Source: Neoechinorhynchus agilis
Lineage: Eukaryota > Acanthocephala
DNA length: 64,000 nucleotides
Reading direction: 5' to 3'
Assembly: GCA_051530055.1 (NCBI GenBank)
Contig: CM121342.1
Location: 9,858,001 to 9,922,000, forward strand
The position numbers and the translations under genes are program-made. Shown here piece after piece: positions 46,829 through 57,922 of this stretch. Every line of letters begins with the position of its first letter. The first letter of the stretch is position 1. The notes beneath the pieces are model-generated. The model did not search any database, was not told where the DNA came from, and worked only from the letters and a program-made list of their open reading frames with translations.

Positions 46829-48092
46829 TTATCTACGAAACCTTCTCCGTCCGCCTCGTCTTTGACCTCTACCGAGTTGAAATCCGCGCCCTGAACTGGA
46901 CGGTGGTTCAGAAAAGATTTCATTGATATTTATTTTGCGTCCTCGCCGTCCGCGTGAAGTATCGATTCCGATATCGAGATTTTGAACACCTTGTTGAACA
47001 ACATCCACAGAATTCGGTCCATAGACGTCCGCATAGGTCAGTACGGGACCCGAATAGCAATCGTTCCTTCTACTACCGACATTTTCCTTTTTCTCTCGTC
47101 TTAAACAACAAAGATCATAGATTTGATCATAAGATTTCCGTATAATGTCAAAACAATCATTTCCACAATTAAGGTCATAAGGTTCAAATCGCTTTTGAGT
47201 GAATTGTCCACTGCCGAGTGATGCAACATCAATAACTTGCCGCCTTTTCTCTATAAAGTCTTCACTTTCTTCCCATGAAGTATTAGTATCAATAATATCG
47301 GCAAGTTTATGACCAGCGTTCCCGGTAATCGGTGTTTGTACAACTTAAAGAAGCATCAGTTTTAGTAAGACCGAGAAACATCGATAAAGGCATCATCACG
47401 TTACGAGAATTTAATCGCTACTTACATGAAACTCCAAATGGAACCCAAAGGGGAGGACCTTGAGTTTTGGAACACCTTGAAACTTGCGACAGAACGCTCT
47501 AAAGAATTTAAATACAAAATGCGGACACACCCGTTTAGACCTTATCAGCATTTTTAGATTGAAGACTTTTGACTTTTCCGCCAAGGATAAAACAGTTCTC
47601 CTTCATGTTTAAGATTAGGACTCGGTTTATTACCCTGACACCGATCGATAACCGAATTTTCATTCCGATTTCAAACCGTGGCATATGGCTAAATTTCAGC
47701 TCAAACAATTTTTGTAAAAACTTTGAGTTCACCTATCATCTGGCATTACAAGCGACTCCGCATGAGTCATTCCATCGTTCAATATAAGCTTTAACAATAA
47801 CTTTCGAGTGTTTGATATATCATCTTCGTCTTCATCATCGTTCTCGGTTCCGGAAGGTCGGGCACAAATATTTTGAACTTTATTTATTTGAACAATAATA
47901 TCTTCTTTTAAACATTTTTGGCTTAGCACTCTTGTATTAAGCACTTCATTTCCGAATTCCTTTATATCCCGCTATAACAAACGGATTATTGTAATCAAAA
48001 TTTCGAAATCGTAGAAGGGACATAACAAAAAGATTTGTCGTTTCAAGGATAAGTCCGATTTCAGCCAAAAAGTGTTTATACTTCCAACGCAT
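46829..48092 (-). CDS. TDRD3: TDRD3-like OB-fold protein with RGG tail
   Basis: By family, scaffold of the topoisomerase III-beta complex acting on RNA and R-loops. Exons 48092-48027, 47971-47733, 47688-47541, 47498-47426 and 47343-46829 join in phase to 346 aa. The RMI1/TDRD3-type OB domain is seen as IIVQINKVQNICARP, LLLKLILNDGMTHAESL, MKIRLSIGVRVIN and ENCFILGGKVKSLQSK. Then comes QGPPLWVPFGVS, matching the GPPPFVPFG linker of human TDRD3, and a C-terminal tail GRGFQLGRGQRRGGRRRF. No UBA or Tudor domain is visible, so it is about half the length of human TDRD3. RMI1 is the alternative, but the PPF-VPFG block and RGG tail favour TDRD3. Confidence 0.78.
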
Positions 48093-48824
48093 TTTAGAGG
48101 GAAAAACTAATTTGTGGGGGCGCCCGTTTAAGAATTACTAAAGCTAAAATCATTTTTCAAACTATTCGAAACCTAACAAAAAATACACTCCAGGATGAAT
48201 ATTATCAATATTGCTTAGCCATAGTCATTCTGGGTTTAAAAGCATTAAGAGTATTTCAATAGACGACTATTATCTGTCTAATGAACAAAAAGGTTTTCTA
48301 ACCGCATGATTGATCAAGTTTTGTTTTTAAATTGACAATCGGGAAAGTACTGTTATAATTGAGCAAAGCACTATTCAAAATACCACAGATACGGAGAATA
48401 AAAACTCTCGGCGCGAGTTAGGTTTGTGGCCAAGGATCCGGTGGAACTATCGCCGATGAACTACTTATATTCCGGGCAGTTGGAAGCAGATGATGTTCCA
48501 TCAGACAATTCGGAGGAGAGTTCAAGCCATCAGCTATACAAAGCCACAGAACTGTTCAACAAGCAACATGAACTTTCCACACTTCAATGTAGTTACTTTA
48601 ACACACAAATTTCACATCCCCGTGCGCCTTTGTAGATTCAAGAGGAAGACGTAAGACGTCCGTCCTAGTGCTCATTTAAAAAACAAAACTTTAATAAAAA
48701 AATTTGATAACTACCACATTTTATTGGCGAAAACGTTAAAGTTTTATAAAAGTTCCGATTATAAAGGCGAAACACCTTTATCCTCTATTTCACCGAGGAT
48801 GCATCGAGCATTTTCCAACCTTGG
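48093..48824. other. Spacer with one weak ORF
   Basis: A plus-strand frame at 48426-48635 (includes NYLYSGQLEADDVPSDNSEE) has no recognised domain and only an internal ATG at 48459. An upstream TTAG could be an acceptor. It may be an exon of an unseen gene; not called. Confidence 0.3.
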
Positions 48825-49130
48825 TTAAAATTTCTGCGGGTCTCGCTCCGACGGCCTCAATCGTCTCCATGGCAAGAGGTTGGAAAATGTGGAGCTACGT
48901 AAAATTTAATCGTTACATATCCAAGCGATCAAAGTTCCGATCGGAACAAAGGAATATCTTTATCCCCCATTGTCTCAAGGATCCAGAGTTCCCTTTTTGA
49001 ATCTCTGATTTTTTTGATAAAAATGGTTTGTTCTTACGACCAAAGATTTTCTCACTTAATTTCTGCGGTACTCGGTCCGACGACAATAATTGTCTCATCG
49101 GCGACAGATCAAGGTATTTGTATTTCTCCT
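48825..49130. repeat. Solitary diverged copy of the 234-bp repeat
   Basis: Carries TCGTCTCCATGGCAAGAGGT, GTAAAATTTAATCGTTACAT, GTTCCGATCGGAAC and AAATGGTTTGTTCTTACGAC, all landmarks of the array at 58.7-61.1 kb. It continues into a partial second unit (GCGGTACTCGGTCCGACG). Confidence 0.85.
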
Positions 49131-49329
49131 TTTTTCAACAGGGACCAGTTGCTTGTCGCAAAAATCCACAATTAAATTTTTATTACGACGAAAATCCCTT
49201 CGGTTCATAAATAGGAGCTGATGTGGGATGCTTAAAATCCAAGCACTCAAAACTCATTAAATTTCACTCGTTTTAAAAAAGGACAAACACTATACGGGGG
49301 TTTAATAAATGACAAAATTAAGTAGCCAC

Positions 49330-49653
49330 CGTTTTCAAAAAATAAAATTCCACCTCTGAAAGAAATGTTGAATCGAAAACCAATACTGGTAATACACGGA
49401 AGAATCGTAACGAGTCCAAAAAATACGTCAGCACCAAAAACGAGTGAAACTATTGCTGTACTCACGTTTAGGAAATAACTGTGGAATTGTTCGTCTGTAG
49501 TGATAGATCCGTCACTCAAATGCTTCTCAATAATTGCTTGCTTGACGAACCTTTCAAAAAAACTTTATGGAAATTTTGTGGCCTAATAGGTCTACCATAC
49601 CATCCACGAATCTTTAAATCAGCGTCGACTACTTCTAGACGATTCATGTTCAT
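49330..49653 (-). CDS. Small gene with an apparent one-base frame break
   Basis: ATG 49653 opens MNMNRLEVVDADLKIRGWYG then RPIRPQNFHKVF. A T7 run on the minus strand (49556-49562) follows, after which the coding frame continues one base over as FVKQAIIEKHLSDGSI and TTDEQFHSYFLN. The donor GTGAGTAC then leads to a short exon ending WNFIF and a stop. Either the homopolymer length is wrong in the assembly or the gene is broken. About 79 aa if whole. Family not recognised; a small mitochondrial subunit is one guess. Confidence 0.4.
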
Positions 49654-49874
49654 TAGTTTACGTCATTCTAAACGTGCCAATTACGAGTTATTCTGATCTA
49701 CGAAAGACACAATCCCAACCTGAACGATTCATAACGTTCAAAATATAAACTTAGCTTTAGTTTTTTAATAACTAACAATTGCAAACCTTAAGAAAAAATG
49801 TCGAAATAATCCAACGTGAAATATCGGAAATAAATCATCAGTGAATTTAAATCCGGGTGGCAAAACTACCACAA

Positions 49875-50117
49875 ATGAACAATAAATTTAATTGTGTGAT
49901 GGTTCGCTTTGATCCAAAAGAATGCCCTGATGAGTCGTTAGTGTATTTTATGTCTGCATTAGGCAATACGCTGTTTTGTTCAACAAAAAGCAATAATGAG
50001 GTCGTTGATTTTTTGTCGGCCGGAATATCCTATTCAAAACCTCCCATATTTCCTTTCTTATTTGATAAAATAAGGCGATCGTTCTTTATTATAAAGTCAA
50101 ATGTCGAACACAATTAA
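49875..50117 (+). CDS. 80-aa ORF, unknown
   Basis: ATG 49875 opens MNNKFNCVMVRFDPKECPDE, SLVYFMSALGNTLFCS and so on to a stop at 50117. No domain recognised. It is open, ATG-started and of ordinary composition, but short and unsupported by splicing. 50118-50520 is spacer. Confidence 0.3.
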   Translation: MNNKFNCVMVRFDPKECPDESLVYFMSALGNTLFCSTKSNNEVVDFLSAGISYSKPPIFPFLFDKIRRSFFIIKSNVEHN

Positions 50118-50520
50118 TTACCGAGAAACGATTAAAAAACCCAACTCGCGGTACCTTGATCGCATTGTTTGCTTGACCTAGAATTTTGAACTTTTAGTCG
50201 CCATAGAATTCGCTTTTCAGTAAAAGTACCACACACAAATTCATGTGTTACGGAATAAATTGACCAATATTGATTCGCGAATAAGTTAAACTTTTTTCGC
50301 TGTCCCACAGGATGTTCACATTTGCCGATACCTTACAAAATTGTTTCGTACAATAACGGTAGAAGTTTTTCGGCTCAATAAAATCGATTTTCATGCTGCC
50401 TAATGACGAAGCTTAATAGTCAATTTAATTTTTTAAACCAATGAAAATCCGGTTTTTTGAATTGCATCTATTTGAAAACATGTTTGTTGAAATTTTTAAT
50501 TTGGAAATGAATAGTTTAAG

Positions 50521-52316
50521 ATGTCCGGTAACCCATACGCTCGCTCTTATCCCATCAATAAAGTAAGTTTTCAATCGATATTGTATTGATCTTCGGCTTC
50601 AAAATTAGGACGCCATAATATCCAAATTCCACCAAAGGAGAGTAAAAAAGCGAGAACGCACTGTTCGTTTTACAGAATGCCTTGCCTCTAAGACCGAACT
50701 GCTGAACACTGAACGTCGTGGTTTCATTCAATTTGATCCCAATGATCCAGAAGATCGCCCATTCGGAATTACCCAAACAGATATTTTGGAAGATGCGAAT
50801 CTGCTCATTCGTTCAAAACGGTTTGATTTGAATTTGGATCGATTTGGACCTTACACTCCTCGTTACACTCGCAATGGGCGCCATCTTCTTCTTGTTGGAA
50901 ATCTAGGCCACGCCGCTGCTTTCGATTGGCAAACTAAACATCTCCTATTTGAAATGAACACCGATGAAGAAATTAGGGATGCAACTTGGCTTCATGATTA
51001 TTCTTTTTTTGCATGTGCTCAAAAACGATGGACGTACGTTTATGATAGACAAGGAGTAGAAATCCATTGCCTGAAAAGATTTGATCGAACTACGCATTTA
51101 GATTTTCTGCCCTATCATTTTTTGTTGACAGCCATTAACTCAAGAGGCTATCTCTCATTCCTTGACGTATCCACTGGTCAACTTATCTCTTGCATTCGAA
51201 CTTCTCGGTTCGGAGTTGCTCACGCTCTAAAGCACAATCCAACAAGTGGAATTTCGGTTCTGGCTCATAGCAACGGATCCATCACAATGTGGACGCCGAC
51301 TTGTTCTGAGTTTGTCGCTGAAATGCATTGTCACACTAGCTCGGTCATTGATGTTTGCTTCGATAAAACCGGAAAGTCAGTATTTCGGTCGGTTATAAAA
51401 AAAATTACGGTGATTTTTTAGCTTACTTTACACGGCTGGAATTGATGCTAAACTCAAAATATTCGACGTTCGGACGATGAACCTTTTAAAGACCCACAGA
51501 ATACGTACTCCAGCGAATGGAATTTGCGTGAGCCAAACAGGTCTCGTTGGGATTGCCATGTCTGAAAATATTGAGGTTAGTCACTTTTAGTAAAGTGATT
51601 TTCTTTATCATCCATTGCCCATAAATGTCGAGTTCATTTTCAATCATTGCCGATAAGATCTATCGAATGAAAGCGTTTTAAACAATTGATTTAAAATTTA
51701 GATTTTCAAATATCTCGACCAGAAGGATGAAATAGCCGAAGCGAGGTATATGCTCCACAGTATCCCGAACGCAGGAAGGATAAAAACTGAATTTTGCCCT
51801 TTCGAAGACGTTCTTGCGATTGGACACAGAAATGGGCTTTCAAGTATAGTGGTTCCTGGTTCCGGTGAAGCCAATTTCGATGCTTTTGAATGTAATCCTT
51901 ATCAGACTAAGGAACAACGAGCTTTCTGGGAGGTACGCGCACTTCTTGATAAAATTCAACCGGACATGATAACACTGGAACCGGATAAACTTGCCAATGT
52001 TGACGTGGAGGCAGCTTATGATGAACTAGAAAAGAAGCATCAAGCTTTGATAAATAAACAGCCCACGTTAACGCTAAGGAAAAGAACACGACATAAAAGG
52101 AAAATCTCTAGCCGACTCGTGGCTAATAGGCAAGCTCGTGAGCGGGCCATTCGTGATGCCGTTCGAAAGTACAAAGAAGCTGCAAAGAAAGTTAAAGGAC
52201 CGATTCCCTTTAATTCAAAGATGGCTAAAGCAAATCGAGCGAAAGAGAAGAAATTAAAGAAGCAAAAGCTACTAAGTGGAGAGGGATATAATATGTTTGA
52301 AAGGTTTAAAAAATAA
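50521..52316 (+). CDS. WDR46: WDR46/Utp7, small-subunit processome WD-repeat protein
   Basis: Nucleolar scaffold of the SSU processome for 18S rRNA maturation. Exons 50521-50562, 50609-51375, 51422-51575 and 51702-52316 join in phase to 525 aa. Recognisable blocks: FDLNLDRFGPYTPRYTRNGR, GHAAAFDWQTK, AQKRWTYVYDRQGVEIHCL, DFLPYHFLLTAINSRGYLSF, HSNGSITMWTP, TEFCPFEDVLAIGHRNGLSS, PGSGEANFDAFECNPYQTKE and a Lys-rich C-terminus ending GYNMFERFKK. The FCPFEDVL-GH-G and PGAGE-NFD-NPY motifs are diagnostic of WDR46/Utp7. Introns are 46, 46 and 126 nt. Confidence 0.94.
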
Positions 52317-52439
52317 GTAAATTCAGCAATTGTTGCTAATAAAAGAATGCACTGTGGGTAAATACTACTCACGTTTATCTATTTAAACCTGTATAATTTT
52401 TGAAATTCAATCAATCTTCATTTCTCGACAATTAACACA

Positions 52440-53280
52440 CTCACCACCTCCCGCAGAATTCCAGCTTTTGTCCTTCCTCGACCGTCGCCATCACGCTGGC
52501 AGCATTGCCTCGTTGTACTGCTAGCGAGATATTTTGTCGAAAGAATACGCCTGCTCTTGAGTCTCCGGTTGCCTCTCTCAATTTCTTCGAGAGATCCTGG
52601 AGCAGAGAGAGTGCCGAGCTGCCGAGCGCTCCATACGTCTCTACCCCAAAGGGGACAAAATAGTGAGCCCTCGATAAGTGAAGTATTTTGTAACAATTTT
52701 TAAGAATTTAAGTAAGGCATAGTTTCTAGGTTTCCGAAAAACAGCTTATTCGTTAAACATTTTTTTATTTACACACACAACAACAAAACGTTTCAACAAT
52801 CACCACCGTCCACGAAGAAGAGCCATCGCTCTCCCCTCAGTGGTCGCGACCAAACTCGCTGCGTCTCCTGTTTGGATCGCGAGACCATCTTTCTCCTAGT
52901 TTTGCGACGGTGAGGTTCTTCATCACGATTAAAAGAAAAAGATTATTTCTGTTTTCAGATGACTCGAGTCTGAATTAGCCCTTTGTAGTCGGATTTATTT
53001 TTTGTTTACTTTTTTGCTTCATTAATTTATTGGATTTTAATTTTCTTTACATCAGCGATTTGTTCATAAATTTCATTTTTGCTTTCGACACAGTCCCAAG
53101 TACGCTTGCGCCATTCCCTCTTTGTATCGCAAGCGATATGTTTTGTAGAAGAAAGGTGGGAGCTCTAATGTCAGTTGTTGCTTCAATTAACCGCTTACTC
53201 AGCTGACGAATAGAAAAGTCTTCGCCATGCGTCCAAGCGCGATCCGAAGGTCTCCACACCGAAAAGGCATAAAAATATTA
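52440..53280 (-). mobile_element. Cluster of LINE C-terminal fragments (three copies)
   Basis: Three minus-strand pieces carry the same module, LSKKLREATGD then NISLAVQRGNAASVMATV: one at about 52450-52665, one short piece at about 52825-52915 (GLAIQTGDAASLVATTEG) and one at about 53065-53270 (LLQNISLAIQRGNGASVLGT). The QR-GNA-SVLGT wording is typical of the C-terminal end of a non-LTR RT ORF. They look like successive 5'-truncated insertions of one family. Confidence 0.7.
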
Positions 53281-53734
53281 GTCCGTGAGTTCGCGCCATT
53301 TTCTTAAATTCAGCTGCTGAGGCTGCTGCTCCGGATTCGACCGACGCCTCTTTCACGTTGCTGGCAGTCAAGAAATCGACACAGGTTGCTTACCATTGCA
53401 GCAGACCATCATCGAGTCTGCATATATGGCTTGGCTCTAGGATATTCGGCGGCGCGTGTGCCGTGATTTAAAGGCGCGACTGCTAATCATATTGTTCATT
53501 TCCGCGTGTCTCGCGAATCGACCGCTTACATGCCAGGCCATGTCTTCCTGTGGCGTCTACACGGCGATGCTACATCTGCATGTGTATTTGGAACACAGAT
53601 TGCTAATCCGAGCCTCAAGGACCGCGATTCTCAGGATTTCATTGTCCTATCGAATTCCGAGTGAAGCGACAGGGAGAGTTCTTTGCAGGATGCTTGAATC
53701 CTCTTGGTAACCTTCGGCTGATATTAATTGGATT

Positions 53735-53880
53735 GTCATATTTCATTGTCCTCGGGGTGAATTTGATTGTACGTTGGCGAATCCTGTCCCCCTGAAGAGG
53801 CAAGGAAAACCTTGCGAAATATTTCTTAGATAAATAAATGAGTAACGACAAAACCGGGGACAGGATTCGCCAACGTACAA
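53735..53880 (+). repeat. Small element 3, clearest hammerhead-like core, 11-bp flanking direct repeats
   Basis: 146 bp between TTAATTGGATT at 53724-53734 and 53881-53891. Long perfect arms (about 25 nt; 53766-53791 against 53856-53881; inner end CCTGTCCCC / GGGGACAGG) enclose CTGAAGA (53792-53798), hairpin GGCAAGG-AAAA-CCTTGC and GAAA (53816-53819), then ATAAATAAATG. It begins GTCATATTT, similar to the GTC-TAT start of elements 1 and 2. It sits among LINE remnants. Confidence 0.75.
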
Positions 53881-53999
53881 TTAATTGGATTAGTGGGAGG
53901 CATCTTGTTAAGGAGGAAAGGAAGGACGGAAATACCAATTCCTCCAAAATTAACGGGACGCCTGTGTCCAACCTGAATGCGGCAGCTGTTTTAATCTGT

Positions 54000-55620
54000 C
54001 TTCATATTTGAAAAAGGGTACTGATCGTTTCGGTATGTATTGGCAGTTCTTAAGGAGAAATAAAGCTTCGTAAGGAGATAATTCCGAGTCGGTTACACAT
54101 GAGCTCTGTTGAAAGCTTGATCTCATTTAAATCGTCGGGTATGTTCTCATCAAGGACACAACTGCAAAGACCAGATTTGGTTATGAGCTGTATGCATGGA
54201 GCAACCTTCTCAAAATCACTCCAAATACGCCAACAGTCGTTATCTCCACAATTCAAAGCCAGTAACTCGCGTTTGCGAGCGTGTTGGAATTGGACTGGAG
54301 AGAGTGGGCCAAATGGTTGATTGTCAAAACGAAACCCAGTGGTCTCAAAGGATCCCCTGTTGGACACTGGATTGTGGCCAAATAAGATCATTTCCGAAGA
54401 CAAGGAGAGTACTACAATTACAGGCTGAAGGGAAGTAGAGTAATACCTCCGGGAGATTATTACGGACTGTTTCAATCAAAGCTCCACTGTCAATTGTATT
54501 GAAGGCGTTGGCGAAGTCGCATTTGAGCACGATTTGAATATCCTTGCCAGTATTAACAAAGGTACGCAACGTATGCACAATCGCCTCGGCTCCAGCAGCA
54601 TCCGAGTTGTACTGGCCTTGGAATGTGACCCGCTTCTTCTGCTACTATTGGAAAGTATCTTGCCCGTAAGGCGGCGAAAGGTGGTGCCGATAGCAATGGG
54701 ACCAATCCTACCGTCCTCCTTATTTAGAGCACAAAACGAGGCCGAGAAAAGGAAGTGCACGCCTTTCGATATTAAGCCGCCTCGAGCGATTAAATTGAGC
54801 ATGGCTGTCAGTGCTTTAATGACTGATTTGGAGGCGCAGTTTGACGCGGGTGAGACAAGAAGTCCGTGACTGGAGCCACATGCGAAGGAGGATGGAGCTT
54901 TCTCAATATCAGCTCTTTCGATGGGTCTCAAAGATTTTCTCGGAAGCGAGGTCATTGGCCTGGATCTTGCGTCTGATGAATGGTATTTTCGTAAAGCATC
55001 AAGTGTTACGGATGTGTGGCTATCGAATGTGTCCGTTGATGAAAGTCTTAGCTCCTCTAACGTCTCCGTCATATAGTTTTGCTGACGCGCGCACCTAATT
55101 GGCGGGTTAGATGTCGATTATCTTTGGCTTCCGAAAAGTCCGATGTAGTTGCCTCCGAGAGTTTTAGGGCATCACAGAATTTCTCTTGGAATTGAGCGAT
55201 TCTTTTCTTGAAGATGGAGGTCAACGATTCCTTTGAGGACTCTCAGGGAAAAGCGAACAAGCGCACCCATGACATTGCGTTGTCATTGGCGACACATTCA
55301 TTGAGGAGTTCGGCGTAGCTCTTCCCGATTTGATACCGAGCTTTCTTTAGGAATTCGTTTGAGGACGTATTTTGGGAGAACGCAAAGGAAATTGGTAATC
55401 AGAGACTCCCTCCGCAAGTCGTCATTTTGCCCCGATTTTGAACTAAGATAGGCGGCATTCATTTGTAGGTTTTTCCGAGCCTGCATATCGTGAAGAGCAA
55501 GGACCGCGGATGTGTAAAACATTTGATTTCGTCAAACTGATAGTTCTTTGACAGAAAGGGCAAGCTTCAGTGGCGACCTTGGACAAATCGATGACGTCAC
55601 AATATAAATCCTGTGCTTTA
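54000..55620 (-). mobile_element. Dead non-LTR retrotransposon, second clade (Zn-finger + RT)
   Basis: From the 5' side on the minus strand: a CPFCQRTISL...HIRGPC zinc-finger-like motif near 55590-55530, then RT blocks FSASFCALNKEDGRIGPIAI with GTTFRRLTGKIL, IVLKCDFANAFNTIDSGAL and VQQG, followed by a region resembling PLGFVLTINHLAHSL. DFANAFN and QQG(DPL) wording separates this RT from the CR1/Jockey-like one at 28-30 kb and suggests an R2/NeSL-like or related lineage. Frame changes and stops show it is dead. 53892-54000 is flank. Confidence 0.75.
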
Positions 55621-55794
55621 TGATTTCTTATGCAACGGATGGGTAGAATACATAATTGCCAATAGAGTTAAAGGTTTAACCTTTTAAAATCTTATTTCTA
55701 GATTTAACCCTTCGATATTATTAATTTATGATGATAAAAAAGGTTTTATATTCAAGAGAAAACTTCACAAGAGTGCACTATTTCACTCCTTTGC

Positions 55795-56824
55795 TCAGTG
55801 TTTCATGCAATTGTCGCAACTCCTGAATAGGCAATCAACAATTTGACCATGGTTTTCAAGATAACAACAATCAAATCGATGGACTCTGCAAATCTTATAG
55901 CTATCCTTGCATATTTGTTCCAGGGTACTGATTACATTGTCCACCCCGTAGATGATATTCTCGTCAATGCAATCACGTTGATTATTGGAATGCACGTGAA
56001 CAAAGTCCACTAATTTCACGGAAGCCTGGATACCATTATTGCCATTTCCGTCCAATCGATCACCGCTATGAAACAAAAGCAGAGAAACTGCATAGAACAA
56101 AAACATCCTTTGTTTAGCTAAATACGATCTCAGTTCGTTCAGTTGATCGATCATGTTTCTTACTTTGACACGTCCATAGGAAACATGCTTCTCGTGATCA
56201 TCGGGAGAAAACCCCATAAAGTACGCAAGCGCATGAATCAAGTTCGCTCCGTCTATTTGCCTACAGCAGACCTTACGATGAAGCTCAAACATATCTTTGC
56301 TTGGATGGTACTTTTGAAATCCTTTATCGGCTTCTCTTTAAGAGAGAGAGTTCAAAAATATCGAAAGAGAAATACCGATCTACAATATGATATCCAGTTT
56401 TTTCAGAATCAGGGTACTTTGATCTCTGTCGCGAAATTTTAACTTCGTCTGCACTCGGGTCCCATGTTCTTCGACCCATCTTTGCGTCCAGAATGTTGGG
56501 ATGTGGTAGAAAAGGAACACAGAGGTTCTCTAGTCTAAGATACTTAATGTCGTTGAAATGATCGATGCCGCAAAAAGTAGGGATAATACGCCGAATAGCT
56601 AAACAGTCATCGCTTTGGTCACTGAAGACCTTTTCGTAGAATGATAGTTCGCGATGACCGTTATTTGTCGCTTCGACTGGCTTGAGGACGGTTCTGTATT
56701 TGTTGTTCTTTTCGAGAAGACCGAGTTTTCGTTTACACTTTCCATGAAAGTGGCCAGCTACCTGGTGAATCAACGGTGTACAATCGTCCGGGACTTTAAT
56801 TTCCGCAGCATCAACGGCTCTCAT
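55795..56824 (-). CDS. IPMK: Inositol polyphosphate multikinase
   Basis: Phosphorylates soluble inositol phosphates (IP3 to IP5) and has nuclear roles. Exon 1 is 56824 down to 56376 and exon 2 is 56335 down to 55795; the 40-nt intron joins in frame for 329 aa. Motifs: PLIHQVAGHFHGK near the N-terminus, the substrate-binding PxxxDxKxG as HPNILDAKMGRRTWDPSADE, SRQRSKYPDSEKTGYHIVD, the SLLLFHSGD block (SSLL motif) and VKLVDFVHV with the metal-binding Asp (DFAH in relatives). A Cys-rich tail (CCYLENHGQ, FRSCDNCMKH) is not part of the usual fold. KIGRVTWDP-type wording favours IPMK over IP6K or ITPK. Start: first ATG after a short AT-rich leader. Confidence 0.9.
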
Positions 56825-57240
56825 TTATTCTGGAAGCTAGAAGATGGAACTGCTTAAATCTTTTAAGCAAAAACATTTAAAACTGTGAGTGTTTTAATTA
56901 CTTTTTCCTAATTGTTAGCAAAATGTAACCGGCTAGTCAAACATTAGATAAAATACATTGATTACTTGTTTTTAATTTCACATTTTTGTATGTTTAAGAG
57001 CATTACGGTTAAACTCTCTCACGCATGCAAAACGCTAAACGAATATTTTGAATTCAAAAGTTAATCTTATAGTTTCGCCGGCCTCCATGGATAAAACACT
57101 ATTCAAGGTTCCACCCAGGAGATCATTGGAAATTTCGCTCGTGGAATCACGGCTTATCTCGCAAGACGTGAAAAATGAGACTTGTAATAGTAGGGAGGAG
57201 ACGGCAAAAGTTTAATGGACGAATTAACTTCTTTTTTTAA
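56825..57240. other. Upstream flank of IPMK, no gene seen
   Basis: AT-rich, then more mixed from 57070. No ORF or repeat recognised before the foldback and SINE region. Confidence 0.4.
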
Positions 57241-57313
57241 CTTCGTCTCAGGATTGTTTTGCCCTGCTGAAGAAGGAATAAAAGTCAGAAATATCGGTCC
57301 AAAAACAAGTATT

Positions 57314-57750
57314 TCGCGTTTCATTCCGGTTATTGTATCACTTCCTCGGCTTTTGGCATAAGGTCACGGCAATTAAGCCATGCCTATCCCTTACATCAGA
57401 GAAGTGATTGAATCATTTAGACTCTGATACATGCGGTAAAGAGTTTGTGCGCATCCCTTCGAATCATCAGATACCTCCAAAGGAGGAGGCGGGACTCAAC
57501 AGTGAATTTCCTCTTTCCTTCAACGAGGTATTTCGTCCCTTTTTTGGTTGTGAGTCATCGGCGGTGACGGAGTCGAACCAGTTGACCCTTAACTTGGATC
57601 AATAGCATTAGTCCACTTGACCACCTCGACACAACTACGAAATCTACAACAAACTCTGCTAGTATTTATACGTCGAGGTAAGTATTGGCTTCATGCAGTG
57701 GCCTTATGCCAAAAGCCGAGGAAGGGATGTAATAACCTGAATAAAAAAGA
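57314..57750. repeat. Foldback with ~52-bp arms enclosing a SINE-like tRNA head
   Basis: CTTCCTCGGCTTTTGGCATA (about 57350) is mirrored by TATGCCAAAAGCCGAGGAAG (about 57705), with similarity continuing outward (CGGTTATTG / AATAACCTG). A further CTGAAGAAGG...GAAATATCGG lies just outside at about 57267. Confidence 0.65.
57540..57632 (-). mobile_element. tRNA-derived SINE-like head
   Basis: Minus strand reads GTCGAGGTGGTCAAGTGGAC (A-box like TGG-C-AGTGG) and, further on, GGTTCGACTCC (B-box). The 3' acceptor strand does not pair with GTCGAGG and the T stem is poor, so it is not a working tRNA. A tRNA-Ser-like ancestor is the closest fit. Confidence 0.5.
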
Positions 57751-57922
57751 TTCGGCTTACCATTAAAAACATTTAAGAATTATTTCATAAAGTCAATCAA
57801 AAGGAGAACATGCGATTGAGAAACTCTCATTTTTAGATGGTCAATACTGCCGAAATTGTAGCAAGAACGAAATGGACAAGTAAGAACGGGTCGCAGTTTC
57901 TTAAAATTTCAGCTGAGTTACA

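Noticed and set aside
57540-57632. Functional tRNA gene
   Set aside because: A- and B-box-like sequences are present, but the acceptor stem cannot pair and the T stem is poor.
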